The translations under genes were made by a program, and so were the position numbers. The notes beneath the pieces are model-generated. The model saw nothing but the letters and a program-made list of their open reading frames with translations. It was not told the DNA's origin and made no database searches. Of a stretch of 32,102 nucleotides of DNA, positions 15,580 through 24,613 are shown in pieces. The stretch's first letter is position 1, and each line of letters starts with the position of its first letter. Location: NCBI GenBank assembly GCA_900466875.1, contig UBNQ01000028.1:1-32102 (forward strand), written 5' to 3'. Origin of the DNA: Hyphomicrobiales bacterium (GTDB lineage: Bacteria; Pseudomonadota; Alphaproteobacteria; Rhizobiales; Rhizobiaceae).

Positions 15580-16974
15580 TCAGGATCTTTCGAAATCCCC
15601 GGGCTTCCAGCCGCCATCGAAGGCTGGCGTGGTTGGACCGTAAATCCGGAAATACACAAACCATCCCTTTCCAGGGATCGTCTTGATCCATCGATCGGAC
15701 CGCTCACTGTCGGCGAGGCTCGGGCCGAACTGCAACTCCAGGAATGCCCCGGATTGATGCTTTAGCTCGAACAGTGACCGTAACGCGGCATTTCCCTGGT
15801 CGGTATCGATCTGACTACGGGTCTCTGCGTCATAGACCGTTACCGACCAGAATAGATGAGCGGGAACAGGCAGAGGAATTCTCAGGCGATAGTTCGAACC
15901 GCCATCCAGATAGCCCCCGGACGCATCACGCAAGCCAAGCCAGTAAAGCGAGCCTGCATTTGCGTCCCGCCGGAACATGGCCGGCGAGGTGGCAATCGCC
16001 TGGAAGAACCATTTTTCGCGGGCATAGGTATCGGTATAGTCCTTTGTATCGAAGGAACCGTTTTCGAAACGCAAACCGGCCCATTCCCACTGTCGGTCCG
16101 GCCAGACAATGCGGTCGGGCCGGCGATCGGCAAACGACTGCACCCGCATCTGCTGGCAGCCCATTTTTGCCGCTTTTGACAGGATGGCGTTCAGACGCTC
16201 ATCGGGCTGGAACGGCTTACCCTTCGCAATGCCGAGGCTGGCCAGTTCCCCATAATATTCACGATATCCGACAAAGGGCGGTTCAGACTCGATCACGTCA
16301 TGCAACGCGCGCCAGAATTCAAGATTATCTTCCCATCGAAGAGGCGTGGTGTCCTGGGGAGAAGGCGTCATATCCATCCATTTGAGCGGAGACCACGCGG
16401 CATTCGGGTCGAGAGGATAGACACGGACATCCTTCAGCCGGTCCATGGCAGCCTGCACGTTTCCCTGTTCCGGGATGGCGCGAACTCCCAGCAAGACCCG
16501 ATAACTGGAACTGGGGCAAAGATAATAGCCCTCGCGGGGTATGGAACCTGCGTGGTCCGGCGGAAGAAACAGATGCTTGCCGCCCTTGCCGGCATCTGGA
16601 CCCGGGATGCCGACATCGGCAATCCATCGTTGGTTGATGTCCAAAGACACGCCCAGCAGTAGACCTGGCGGCAGTTCAACGACAATCGGGCCGATATGCA
16701 GATCCAGCAGAAATCCGCCATAGGGCGTATCGGAATTAAGCGTGAAGCCGACATGCCGCGGCAGGGTGCTCATGCTGCCCCAGCTTTGGTTCGGCAACAC
16801 CCCGGCGTCTGCATTGCCCTTGAACATCGCCGCGCATGAAACCGTCGGATAGAAGACGCGGTACATCTGCAGCGCACGCACCATGTCCAGATCATCAAAA
16901 GCGCGGCGTGTCGTGTCTGCGGTCGGGTAACCGCCCTTGAATTCATATTCGGTGCCAAGATCAGGTTGAGCCAT
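15580..16974 (-). CDS. DUF1254/DUF1214 domain protein
   Basis: A 464-residue protein without an evident signal peptide. The N-terminal DUF1254 half contains TLNSDTPYGGFLLDL, GPIVVELPPG and QRWIADVGIPGPDAGKGGKH; the C-terminal DUF1214 half contains GSNYRLRIPLPVPAHLFWSV and ends with IPGKGWFVYFRIYGPTTPAF. The biochemical role of this family is not established to my knowledge. The ATG at 16974 has AAGGAG 8 bases upstream, and the gene begins 11 bases after the sulfatase stop, so it is the last gene of the sulfatase operon. Repeated pairing with sulfatases would hint at a shared substrate, but I cannot test that here. Confidence 0.9.
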   Translation of the reverse strand: MAQPDLGTEYEFKGGYPTADTTRRAFDDLDMVRALQMYRVFYPTVSCAAMFKGNADAGVLPNQSWGSMSTLPRHVGFTLNSDTPYGGFLLDLHIGPIVVELPPGLLLGVSLDINQRWIADVGIPGPDAGKGGKHLFLPPDHAGSIPREGYYLCPSSSYRVLLGVRAIPEQGNVQAAMDRLKDVRVYPLDPNAAWSPLKWMDMTPSPQDTTPLRWEDNLEFWRALHDVIESEPPFVGYREYYGELASLGIAKGKPFQPDERLNAILSKAAKMGCQQMRVQSFADRRPDRIVWPDRQWEWAGLRFENGSFDTKDYTDTYAREKWFFQAIATSPAMFRRDANAGSLYWLGLRDASGGYLDGGSNYRLRIPLPVPAHLFWSVTVYDAETRSQIDTDQGNAALRSLFELKHQSGAFLELQFGPSLADSERSDRWIKTIPGKGWFVYFRIYGPTTPAFDGGWKPGDFERS

Positions 16975-16985
16975 CACACGTCTCC

Positions 16986-19304
16986 TTAATCGCGGGCCAA
17001 AGCTGCGGCGAGCCTGCGCTCGACATTGACGTAAGCGTCCTCGGCAATGTCGAAGACGACCTTGATGACGCTTCCGCCAGTGAACGGGAATTGCGATGCG
17101 TATTCTTCGCTGACGGCGTCGCCGCCGTCATAACCGACGCAAAGCCCCTCGCCGCACAGGGCGAAATGTCCCGTCTGTGTGCGGAACGGAGCCTGGGCTG
17201 CGACATTCTCGTCCACATAAAGCGTCATCTGCCCAAGGGCTTCGAGATGTTCGCTGATACGCTCCTTGATGAACTCGATGCCGACAACGCGTTTGCCATC
17301 TTTCGGCGCATCGCAGACCAGTTTCTGCTCCGGAGGAATGCCCAGGAAGTTGTAGACGAAATAGAGCTTGCCACCCTTTTCAAACAGTGAATAACCGCCG
17401 AAGCGCGAGCCTTGGGCGATGATGACACCTTCACTGTCGGTTGTGAATTCCACCTCGGCCAAGATCTTGAACGAAGTGCCGAGTGTACGCGCCGCCGAGG
17501 CCTCGGGCACCTCGGTCGTGCCCGGGTAATAGATATACCGGTCCCGCTTCGGAGCGTGGTATTCGGCGGCGTGGAGCGCCGCGACGTTGAGGTCTATCAA
17601 CGGCAGCACGTTGTTGCGTTTGGCTTCCGCCAGCCAGAGATCGGTCAGTTCCTTCAGCTTTTCGGGATGCTCGGCCGCAAGATCATGCGCTTCGGCACGA
17701 TCGACATCGGTATGGAAGAGCTGCCAGACATCCGTGTCGAACTTGCCCTGGTCGGAAGGGATCGGCGCATGCAGCGCTGCCGCCTTCCATCCCTTCGACC
17801 AGATCCCCCGCGTGCCCGCCATTTCGTAATATTGCGTCTCCTTCGTGGTTGGCACATCGGCATTGTCGAAACTGTAGACCATCGACACGCCCGCAAGCGG
17901 CGACTGCTTCACACCGTCGATCACCTCCGGCATCGACAGGCCGCAGGCTTCCAGAATGGTCGGCACGATATCGGTGCAATGATGATACTGGTGGCGGACC
18001 TCGCCTTTTGCCTTGATCCCTTTTGGCCAATGGATGACCAATGGATCGCAGGTGCCGCCGGCGTAAGAGCCGTAGCGCTTGAACATCCGGTATGGGGTAG
18101 AGAACCCGACAGCCCATCCAGTCGGATAGTGATTATATGTGTCCGGTGAGCCGAGCTTGTCGATCATCGCAAGATTGCGCCCGACATCATCCGGGAAGCC
18201 GTTGAAGAACAGATTTTCGTTGACCGACCCGCTCGGGCTCCCCTCCCCCGACGCGCCATTGTCCGCACAGTAGAAGATCAGCGTGTTGTCGAGCTGGCCG
18301 GACTCTTCGAGGTAGTCGATCAGCCGGCCGATCTGGACATCCGTATATTCCGACAGCGCGGCATAGACCTCGGCCATGCGGCTGAACAGTCTCTTCTCGT
18401 CATCCGACAGGGTGTTCCAGGGACGCACCATGTCCCCCTCGATCGCGATCTCCGCAGGCATCGGATTGATCGGTGTCAGCTCCGTATCGCCGGGGAGGAT
18501 TCCGCGCTCGATCATGCGCTTCAGCACCCACTCGCGATAGGCCTCGTAGCCCTCGTCGAAAGCGCCCTTATATTTGTCGATGAAATCCTGCGGCGCGTGA
18601 TGCGGAGCATGGTTGGCGCCGGGGCAATACCACATGTACCACGGCTTGTCGGCGTCACCCTGCTTGGCGTCCCTGATGAAGGAAATCGCCTTGTCGGCAA
18701 TGTCCTTGGAAAAATGATAGCCGTCTTCCGGCTGGCAGGGCTGGTCGACGAAATGGTTGTCCTCGATCAGTTCCGGATACCATTGGTTCGTTTCACCGCC
18801 GATGAAGCCGTAGAAGCGATCATAACCCAGCCCGAGCGGCCATTTTTTCTTCGACGCGCCCATTCCGAAGGCGTCGACCGGCACGTTGTGATTTTTACCG
18901 ATCCAGAACGTGCTCCAGCCGGCATCGCGTAAAATGCTCGCGATCGTGCCGTTCTCCAGAGGAATGTGCCCGCTGTAGCCGGGAAACCCCGTTGCCGCCT
19001 CGGCAATGGTTCCGAAACCGTTCGCATGATGGTTGCGGCCGGTCAGGAAGCAGGACCGTGTCGGTGAGCATACCGCGGTCGTGTGCCACTGGCTGTAGAT
19101 CAGGCCGTTTTTCGCCAGTCGATCAAGCGTCGGCATCTCGATCCTGCCGCCATAGGGCGACCAGGCCGCCTGGCCGGTATCGTCATAGAGAATGACGAGT
19201 ACATTCGGCGCGTCCCTGGGAGCCCGTTTGTCAAGAAACGCATCCCAGTCTGCCTGCGACTGCCGCACGTCGAGTTCGATCTTGCCTTTGAAAGAGCGGG
19301 CCAT
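16986..19304 (-). CDS. Arylsulfatase-type sulfatase, CSPTR active site
   Basis: A 772-residue sulfatase of the alkaline phosphatase superfamily. The metal-binding DD is at residues 41-42. The signature C79-S-P-T-R83 (CSPTRSCFLTGR) holds the Cys converted to formylglycine and the CxPxR motif recognised by FGE. GKNHNVPVDAFG and FYCADNGASGEG supply further active-site residues. The C-terminal 200 residues form the beta-rich extension seen in long arylsulfatases. No signal peptide is visible, so hydrolysis of sulfate esters is probably cytoplasmic, as in Pseudomonas arylsulfatase. A well-matched formylglycine-generating enzyme is first in the same operon. The start has AGGAG upstream. The substrate is unknown. 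Confidence 0.94.
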   Translation of the reverse strand: MARSFKGKIELDVRQSQADWDAFLDKRAPRDAPNVLVILYDDTGQAAWSPYGGRIEMPTLDRLAKNGLIYSQWHTTAVCSPTRSCFLTGRNHHANGFGTIAEAATGFPGYSGHIPLENGTIASILRDAGWSTFWIGKNHNVPVDAFGMGASKKKWPLGLGYDRFYGFIGGETNQWYPELIEDNHFVDQPCQPEDGYHFSKDIADKAISFIRDAKQGDADKPWYMWYCPGANHAPHHAPQDFIDKYKGAFDEGYEAYREWVLKRMIERGILPGDTELTPINPMPAEIAIEGDMVRPWNTLSDDEKRLFSRMAEVYAALSEYTDVQIGRLIDYLEESGQLDNTLIFYCADNGASGEGSPSGSVNENLFFNGFPDDVGRNLAMIDKLGSPDTYNHYPTGWAVGFSTPYRMFKRYGSYAGGTCDPLVIHWPKGIKAKGEVRHQYHHCTDIVPTILEACGLSMPEVIDGVKQSPLAGVSMVYSFDNADVPTTKETQYYEMAGTRGIWSKGWKAAALHAPIPSDQGKFDTDVWQLFHTDVDRAEAHDLAAEHPEKLKELTDLWLAEAKRNNVLPLIDLNVAALHAAEYHAPKRDRYIYYPGTTEVPEASAARTLGTSFKILAEVEFTTDSEGVIIAQGSRFGGYSLFEKGGKLYFVYNFLGIPPEQKLVCDAPKDGKRVVGIEFIKERISEHLEALGQMTLYVDENVAAQAPFRTQTGHFALCGEGLCVGYDGGDAVSEEYASQFPFTGGSVIKVVFDIAEDAYVNVERRLAAALARD

Positions 19305-19322
19305 GGTTTCCTCCCGTAGATT

Positions 19323-19679
19323 TCACTTTCCATTCGCGGCACCCGGCACCTTGTCCCGGGCTTCGGCGAGATCCCGTTCGAGAAAGAAGTTCAGGAAAGT
19401 CCGGACAACTGCGATCGCCGCAATCCGCCCGAGTGCCTCCCAGGTTGTCGTAATCGACGTTTCAATGATGTCGGCCGCGAGCTGGAACGTCAGGCCCGCG
19501 ACCAGCAGACGCATGAAGCGCAGCCAGACGTCACGCCGGCGTATCTCGTCCGGCGTGGAGAAAACCAGCGGCACGGCTCGCGCGAATGCTTCCGTGGCAC
19601 CGTAGGCCACCACGACAAGCGCCATCAGATCGATGACGACAATCGCCAGTTCGGTCAGTACAACGAACCATTCGCGCAT
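19323..19679 (-). CDS. DUF1622 family small membrane protein
   Basis: A 118-residue inner-membrane protein with about three hydrophobic segments. It matches the DUF1622 pattern: WLRFMRLLVAGLTFQLAADI, then ETS, and GRIAAIAVVRTFLNFFLERD. The function of the family is unknown. It is 41 bases after one sulfatase gene and 18 bases before the next, clearly inside the operon. The ATG at 19679 is chosen over a GTG one codon upstream. A membrane role linked to sulfate or substrate movement is only a guess. Confidence 0.85.
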   Translation of the reverse strand: MREWFVVLTELAIVVIDLMALVVVAYGATEAFARAVPLVFSTPDEIRRRDVWLRFMRLLVAGLTFQLAADIIETSITTTWEALGRIAAIAVVRTFLNFFLERDLAEARDKVPGAANGK

Positions 19680-19720
19680 CACACCAACTGCCCATCACGT
19701 TGACGACGGCGTTCCTTGGG

Positions 19721-21274
19721 TTACTGACCCTGCGTTCCCGCCTCGGCCATTGCTTTCAAGGCATCGTCGATCGTGAAACTGTTGGGTTTCTGGATCGCTG
19801 GAAATTCCTTGAACGTATCGGCGAATTTGGCGGCAATCGTCTGTGCGGCGAGCACCAGGTAGGCGTGGTAGAAAAACCATTCCCAGTAGGAGTTGGACGT
19901 GACGTCCGCAAACTCGTAAGGATCGGTTCTGAGATTGAATATTTTTGGAAGCCGAAGCCTTACGAATGGCTCCGCCCAGACCTGCATCGTGCCACGGCAG
20001 CGCTGTTCCATGAAGACGAATTTGAAATTGTCGTAGCGGATCGCCAAAACGTCGCCATCGTCGCTGATATAGACGAACAGCGGTCGCGGACTCTCCTCCT
20101 CCTTGCCGGTGATGTAGGAGAGCATCGAGACACCATCGATATGGTTCTTGTAGGTGCGGCCGATCGCCTTGTAGCCTTTCTTGAGCTTGTCGACGACGTC
20201 GAGGGCACCCGCCATCTCGAGGAATGTCGGCAGCCAGTCGTGGTGCTGCACGATGCCGTTGGCAATCGATCCGGGCGCGATCTTGCCCGGCCAGCGGGCA
20301 ACGAGCGGAATGCGGAAAGCACCTTCCCAATTGGTATTTTTTTCGCTTCGGAACGGCGTCATGCCGCCATCGGGCCATGAGTTGCGATGCGGCCCGTTAT
20401 CGGTCGAATACATGACGAACGTGTTTTCGCTGATGCCGAGTTCATCGACAAGATCAAGCAATTGCCCGACATTCCTGTCGTGATCGATCATCGTGTCGTG
20501 ATAGGGCGACTGCCAGCGACCGGCTTGCCGCAGGCTCTCCTTCTTCGTGTGGGTTACGAAATGCATATGGGTCGTGTTGACCCAGACGAACCATGGTTTG
20601 CCGGCATCTTCCTGACGCTTCATGAAGTCGATTGCGGCTTCGACGAACTCGTCATCGCAGGTCTCCATGCGTTTTTTCGTCAGTGGCCCGGTATCTTCGA
20701 TCTTCTGCTTTCCGACCTTGCCCCAACGCTCGTGTTCGGTGGGATCGTCCTTGTCCGTCGCCCAGGAATGGATGACGCCGCGGGGACCGAGGTTCTTGCG
20801 GAAATTGGGAAAATCCTTCTCGGGAGGATAATCGTACATTTCCGGCTCTTCCTCGGCGTTGAGATGGTAGAGATTACCGAAGAACTCGTCGAAGCCGTGA
20901 TTGGTCGGCAGCATGTGGTTCAGGTCGCCAAGGTGGTTTTTGCCGAACTGGCCCGTCGCATACCCCTGCTCTTTCAGAAGTGCCGCGATGGTGACGATCT
21001 TGTCGTTCATCCCGATCGGCGCTCCCGGAATGCCAACCTTGCTCAGGCCGGTGCGATAGACGCTCTGGCCGGTGATGAAGGACGATCGGCCGGCCGTGCA
21101 GGATTGCTCACCATAGCTGTCGGTGAACATCATACCTTCTTTGGCGATGCGGTCGATGTTGGGTGTCCGATACCCCATCACGCCATGCGAATAACAGCTC
21201 AGATTGGATATGCCGATGTCGTCACCCCAAATGACGAGGATGTTCGGCTTGTCGCTTTTGGACGGCTTGGCCAT
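19721..21274 (-). CDS. Arylsulfatase-type sulfatase, atypical CTAGR active site
   Basis: A 517-residue sulfatase. The metal-binding DD is at residues 18-19, the GKNHLGD segment carries catalytic Lys/His, and STDNGPH supplies the later Asp-Asn. The formylglycine position is C59-T-A-G-R63 (SCTAGRSSFITGQ), so the Pro of the usual CxPxR motif is Ala. CxAxR sites are known among substrates of radical-SAM sulfatase maturases, while the only maturase here is FGE-type. No signal peptide is visible. The ATG at 21274 has GGGAG about 9 bases upstream, better than the ATG at 21289. It differs in length and motif from the sulfatase at 16986, so the two are not recent duplicates and probably act on different bonds. 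Confidence 0.92.
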   Translation of the reverse strand: MAKPSKSDKPNILVIWGDDIGISNLSCYSHGVMGYRTPNIDRIAKEGMMFTDSYGEQSCTAGRSSFITGQSVYRTGLSKVGIPGAPIGMNDKIVTIAALLKEQGYATGQFGKNHLGDLNHMLPTNHGFDEFFGNLYHLNAEEEPEMYDYPPEKDFPNFRKNLGPRGVIHSWATDKDDPTEHERWGKVGKQKIEDTGPLTKKRMETCDDEFVEAAIDFMKRQEDAGKPWFVWVNTTHMHFVTHTKKESLRQAGRWQSPYHDTMIDHDRNVGQLLDLVDELGISENTFVMYSTDNGPHRNSWPDGGMTPFRSEKNTNWEGAFRIPLVARWPGKIAPGSIANGIVQHHDWLPTFLEMAGALDVVDKLKKGYKAIGRTYKNHIDGVSMLSYITGKEEESPRPLFVYISDDGDVLAIRYDNFKFVFMEQRCRGTMQVWAEPFVRLRLPKIFNLRTDPYEFADVTSNSYWEWFFYHAYLVLAAQTIAAKFADTFKEFPAIQKPNSFTIDDALKAMAEAGTQGQ

Positions 21275-21364
21275 TTCGAATTCTCCCATGGAAACGAATA
21301 AGCAAAGTGACTTTCGATGTTCTTGGTCCCGGCCGCCTCAAACGGATAGGCGGCCGGCTCCGCG

Positions 21365-21823
21365 TCATCCGAAGGGACCGATCCCCAGGACCATGCTGAC
21401 CATCGCGAACAGGCCGATCAGCAGCAGCAGCACGGCTGTGATCAATGTCATCGATGGAGGAAATCCGCTTTCGGCGTGGACCAGGCCTTCGTCACGCATG
21501 GCCTGTCGCTCGTGACGCAGGCCGAGCATGAACCGCACGTGGTAGAGGATCCCGACGATAAGCATCACGATACCGAGAAGCACGAGCGTGACGCCGAAAT
21601 TGCGTGACGCCGCCGCATGCGCGATCGTTCCCGCTTCCCTCAGTTTCTCAAACACCTGATAGATCGTGAAACCGAAGGAAATCAGCGAAAGCGAAGTGCG
21701 GATGACCGACATCAATGTGCGGTCGGCGCTCATGCGGGTGCGCTGGAAGGACATGCCGGTGCGGCGCGAGGAAAGCTCGACCGAAATCCTGTCCGATTGG
21801 GATTTGTCACTCACCTGCTCCAT
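21365..21823 (-). CDS. YidH/DUF202-type membrane protein
   Basis: A 152-residue inner-membrane protein. The sequence SADRTLMSVIRTSLSLISFG is the DUF202 signature, followed by two further hydrophobic spans (residues about 75-97 and 125-148). The function of the family is unknown. GGGAGG lies about 6 bases before the ATG, which is 1 base past the stop of the upstream gene, so translation is coupled. An in-frame extension to 21883 lies within the upstream gene and was not used. Confidence 0.85.
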   Translation of the reverse strand: MEQVSDKSQSDRISVELSSRRTGMSFQRTRMSADRTLMSVIRTSLSLISFGFTIYQVFEKLREAGTIAHAAASRNFGVTLVLLGIVMLIVGILYHVRFMLGLRHERQAMRDEGLVHAESGFPPSMTLITAVLLLLIGLFAMVSMVLGIGPFG

Positions 21824-21824
21824 C

Positions 21825-22334
21825 TCAACCTCCCAACCCGTTGACCCTTCGGCCCATCCACCAGCAGGCCACGCGCTCGACAAGCCAGCGGAAGAGGAAG
21901 TAGGGGATGAAGGCGAGAAGCAGCGCCATCAACACGGCCTCCCCCGGAAAGAAACGATCGAACACCCGCAGCTGGTAGATAACATCCATGCTGATCCCCA
22001 GAAGAACGACCCTTGCGGTCGAAACGAGCGCTTGTCTGAGCCTCCCTGGTCGTGGGGAGTTCCGGCTCCGTTGCGTCCAGAAAAATGCCGTATGTCCGTG
22101 TCGGGCATCCTCGATCCCATCCGGCAAGGCTGCAAGAAAGGCCATGGTCGGCTGAAGGAAGAAACGAAAGGTCATCGGGCCGTCCGTCCGTCCGAAAATG
22201 TCGGACCAGAACCGCTCATGCACTTCGGTCGAGAAGCCATGGAGGAGAATGCCGGCCAGAAGCAGACCGATCGTCAGGACCACAGCCAGCCAGGTCATGA
22301 TGCGCTGTAAGGTTGATACCTGCCCGACGCCCAT
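21825..22334 (-). CDS. Hypothetical membrane protein
   Basis: A 169-residue protein I do not recognise. One hydrophobic span lies near the N-terminus (TWLAVVLTIGLLLAGILL), a moderately hydrophobic segment near residue 60, and two near the C-terminus, separated by a basic loop. It starts 4 bases after the FGE gene stop with GAGGTG upstream and is followed 1 base later by the YidH-type gene. Co-transcription suggests work with the sulfatases or their maturation, but no function can be assigned. Confidence 0.75.
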   Translation of the reverse strand: MGVGQVSTLQRIMTWLAVVLTIGLLLAGILLHGFSTEVHERFWSDIFGRTDGPMTFRFFLQPTMAFLAALPDGIEDARHGHTAFFWTQRSRNSPRPGRLRQALVSTARVVLLGISMDVIYQLRVFDRFFPGEAVLMALLLAFIPYFLFRWLVERVACWWMGRRVNGLGG

Positions 22335-22338
22335 CTTC

Positions 22339-23295
22339 TCACCTCTTGCGCAAAACGCAGCGGAAACCGACATGGCTGGTCGACGTATCTTCCGGTTCGG
22401 CATGACGCGCAGCCGGTCGATAACGTCGGCAATAGTTCGGCGCGCAGAGGTGCGAGCCCCCTTTGAGAACTCGGCGGGGGATCAGAATCTCCGGCTGCCG
22501 GGGATCGTAACTGGCCTCTGCCACACCACCCCGTGGATTGTCGGGAATGCAGCAGGAGTGCTGGGCCGGATGCGAATGCCGGGACGACCAGTAATCACTC
22601 GTCCATTCCCAGACGTTGCCGATCATATCGTGAAGGCCGTAGCCGTTCGGTGGAAAGGACCCGACAGGGCTCGTGCGCTCCTGCCCCTTCGCTTTGGTGC
22701 TGTGCGTCGGAAAAGAGCCTGCCCAGGTGTTTGCCATCAAAACTCCACCGGGAGACAGCTCGTCGCCCCAGGCATAATCCGCTTCGTCCATGCCTCCGCG
22801 CGCGGCAAGCTCCCACTCGGCCTCGGTTGGCAATTCCATCCCGGCCCAATCTGCGTAGGCCTGCGCATCGGCAAACGCCACATGCACGACCGGATGGTCC
22901 AGCTTTCCGCGCAGATCACTCAGTCCTCCGAGCGGCCGGCGCCAATTGGCCCCGAACTTGAACCTCCACCATTGAGAAATGTCGGGACCATCCACCGTTT
23001 TCGGCATGGTGAAAACCAGCGATCCGGCCCGCAACATATGCGGTTTTGCACCCGGGTAATCTTTGGGATCAGACGCCTTTTCGGCGACCGTGACATGACC
23101 TGTGGCCTGAACGAAGGCCAGAAACTTTCGGTTCGTAACCGGCGTTCGCTCAATGAAGAAACTGCCGACTTTGACGGGATGTGCAGGCGCTTCCTCCGGA
23201 TAGTGATGGTCGGAGCCCATCATGAACGTTCGTCCTTCGATCAGGACGAGATCGCGATCTTCGCTCGTTGCCGTATTGTCGAATGCCAGTGCCAT
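22339..23295 (-). CDS. Formylglycine-generating enzyme (FGE/SUMF1 family, sulfatase maturation)
   Basis: A 318-residue FGE-sulfatase domain protein. It oxidises the active-site Cys of sulfatases to formylglycine using a copper-bound Cys pair and oxygen. Motifs include FMMGSDHHYPEEAPAHPV, LPTEAEWELAARGG, GNVWEWTSDYW and GGSHLCAPNYCRRYRPAAR. Cys284 and Cys289 match the catalytic pair of human FGE (Cys336 and Cys341), so it should be active, unlike many SUMF1-like proteins. There is no signal peptide, in keeping with cytoplasmic sulfatases. The ATG at 23295 has GGAG upstream. It leads a seven-gene operon with two sulfatases, and the 17-bp box at 23346-23362 lies 50 bases upstream. Confidence 0.94.
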   Translation of the reverse strand: MALAFDNTATSEDRDLVLIEGRTFMMGSDHHYPEEAPAHPVKVGSFFIERTPVTNRKFLAFVQATGHVTVAEKASDPKDYPGAKPHMLRAGSLVFTMPKTVDGPDISQWWRFKFGANWRRPLGGLSDLRGKLDHPVVHVAFADAQAYADWAGMELPTEAEWELAARGGMDEADYAWGDELSPGGVLMANTWAGSFPTHSTKAKGQERTSPVGSFPPNGYGLHDMIGNVWEWTSDYWSSRHSHPAQHSCCIPDNPRGGVAEASYDPRQPEILIPRRVLKGGSHLCAPNYCRRYRPAARHAEPEDTSTSHVGFRCVLRKR

Positions 23296-23345
23296 GGCCC
23301 GCTCCCGTTTGCCGCGGCAGGATTGCCGGGGATGCCGGGGCGAGG

Positions 23346-23378
23346 AAGTACGCAACGGTAAATATCGGCAATATTTAC
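23346..23378 (-). promoter_or_regulatory. Regulatory box A with upstream inverted repeat (FGE operon)
   Basis: The 17-bp core (23346-23362) reads TTTACCGTTGCGTACTT on the minus strand, directed at the FGE operon. The adjoining GTAAATAT and ATATTTAC arms (23358-23365 and 23371-23378, 5-base spacer) form an inverted repeat overlapping the core. This is one of six copies in the region. Confidence 0.75.
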
Positions 23379-23500
23379 GCCATACCGCGGTCCCAGCCTA
23401 TCGCTCATGAGGACCAAAACTGTCGTGATAAGACATTTCATGTCGATCGTCGGCAACCATTCCGTAAAGGCCAATGACTGCGAACGGCGCTTTTCCGGCT

Positions 23501-23523
23501 CGTAAATTTACCGTTGCGTACTT
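23501..23523 (+). promoter_or_regulatory. Regulatory box B (HAD phosphatase gene)
   Basis: TTTACCGTTGCGTACTT at 23507-23523 is identical to box A over all 17 bases but faces the plus-strand gene 75 bases downstream. CGTAAATTTACCG forms a compact inverted repeat at its left side. Confidence 0.75.
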
Positions 23524-23598
23524 CTCGTTGCGATCATGTCCGGCACACAGTCACCAAGCCTTATTGATGTCCTCGAGGATCCGGATTGGAGATTGCTC

Positions 23599-24600
23599 AT
23601 GATCGCACGTGCACCCGGCCTTAAAGCCCTTGTCGCCTCGTTAATCGTTGTTCTGGCCGGCTCCCTGTCGGCGCTGGCGCAGGAGGCCTTGCCGTCCTGG
23701 AACGATACCGCGGCCAAGACTAGGATCATGGAATTCGTCAAGGCGACGACAACAGAGGGGCAGGACGGCTATGTCGCGCCGGCTGACCGTATTGCGGTCT
23801 TCGACAATGACGGCACCCTATGGCCTGAGCAACCTTACTATGTGCAGCTCCGCTTCGTCCTCGACCGGGTAAAAGTGCTTTCTCCGCAGCATCCGGAATG
23901 GAAGACCAAGGAGCCATTCAAAAGCATCCTCGAGGGTGACCTGAAGGGACTTGCCAAAGGCGGCGAGAAAGGAATGGTCGAACTCGTCATGTCGACCCAT
24001 GCAGGCATGACGACGGATCAGTTCGCGAAGATCGTGGAAGACTGGTTTGCCAAGGCGCGACATCCGAAGAGCGGCAAGCCTTTCGACGAAATGGGGTATC
24101 TGCCGATGCGCGAACTGCTCGACTATCTCAGGGACAATGGATTCAAGACCTACATCGTCTCCGGCGGCGGCGTCGAGTTCATGCGGCCGATTGTCGAGAA
24201 GGCCTACGGCATTCCGCCCGAACAGGTCGTCGGCAGCACGATCGCGACCGAATATGCCATTGTCGGCGATGTGCCTGTGCTGAAGCGCATTCCGAAGATC
24301 GATTTTGTCGACGACGGCCCCGGCAAGCCGGCAGGCATCAACAAATTCATCGGCAGAAAACCGATCTTCGTCGCCGGCAATTCGGACGGGGATTATCAGA
24401 TGCTGCGTTGGGTCACGGCCGCCAAAGGGCCAGGCTTTGCGATGATCGTGCATCATACGGACGGCCAGCGGGAATATGCCTATGATCGAAAATCCGAATT
24501 CGGCAGGCTCGACAAGGCGCTTGACGAAGCCGAACGCAGGAACTGGCTGGTCGTGAATATGAAATCGGACTGGAAAAAGATCTATGCATTCGACCAATGA
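23599..24600 (+). CDS. Exported HAD-superfamily phosphatase
   Basis: A 333-residue protein with a signal peptide (about 1-28, MIARAPGLKALVASLIVVLA then ALAQ). The HAD motifs are DNDGT (Asp69 nucleophile, Asp71), VSGGG (motif II) and GNSDGDYQM (motif IV). The cap region between motifs I and II is helical, as in phosphoserine-phosphatase-like enzymes. It should hydrolyse a phosphate ester in the periplasm. The ATG at 23599 with GGAG 7 bases upstream is chosen over 23536, because it places the signal peptide at the N-terminus. It is convergent with the next gene, with only 13 bases between stop codons. It shares box B with the regulon. Confidence 0.9.
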   Translation: MIARAPGLKALVASLIVVLAGSLSALAQEALPSWNDTAAKTRIMEFVKATTTEGQDGYVAPADRIAVFDNDGTLWPEQPYYVQLRFVLDRVKVLSPQHPEWKTKEPFKSILEGDLKGLAKGGEKGMVELVMSTHAGMTTDQFAKIVEDWFAKARHPKSGKPFDEMGYLPMRELLDYLRDNGFKTYIVSGGGVEFMRPIVEKAYGIPPEQVVGSTIATEYAIVGDVPVLKRIPKIDFVDDGPGKPAGINKFIGRKPIFVAGNSDGDYQMLRWVTAAKGPGFAMIVHHTDGQREYAYDRKSEFGRLDKALDEAERRNWLVVNMKSDWKKIYAFDQ

Positions 24601-24613
24601 GCAACGATAAACA

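Noticed and set aside
15318..15707. Minus-strand 129-codon frame in the gap before the double-permease operon
   Set aside because: It overlaps the 3' end of the DUF1254 gene in another frame, has no ribosome site, and its composition is not protein-like.
20387..21301. Plus-strand 304-codon frame opposite the CTAGR sulfatase
   Set aside because: It is the antisense shadow of a well-supported sulfatase gene and shows no domain.
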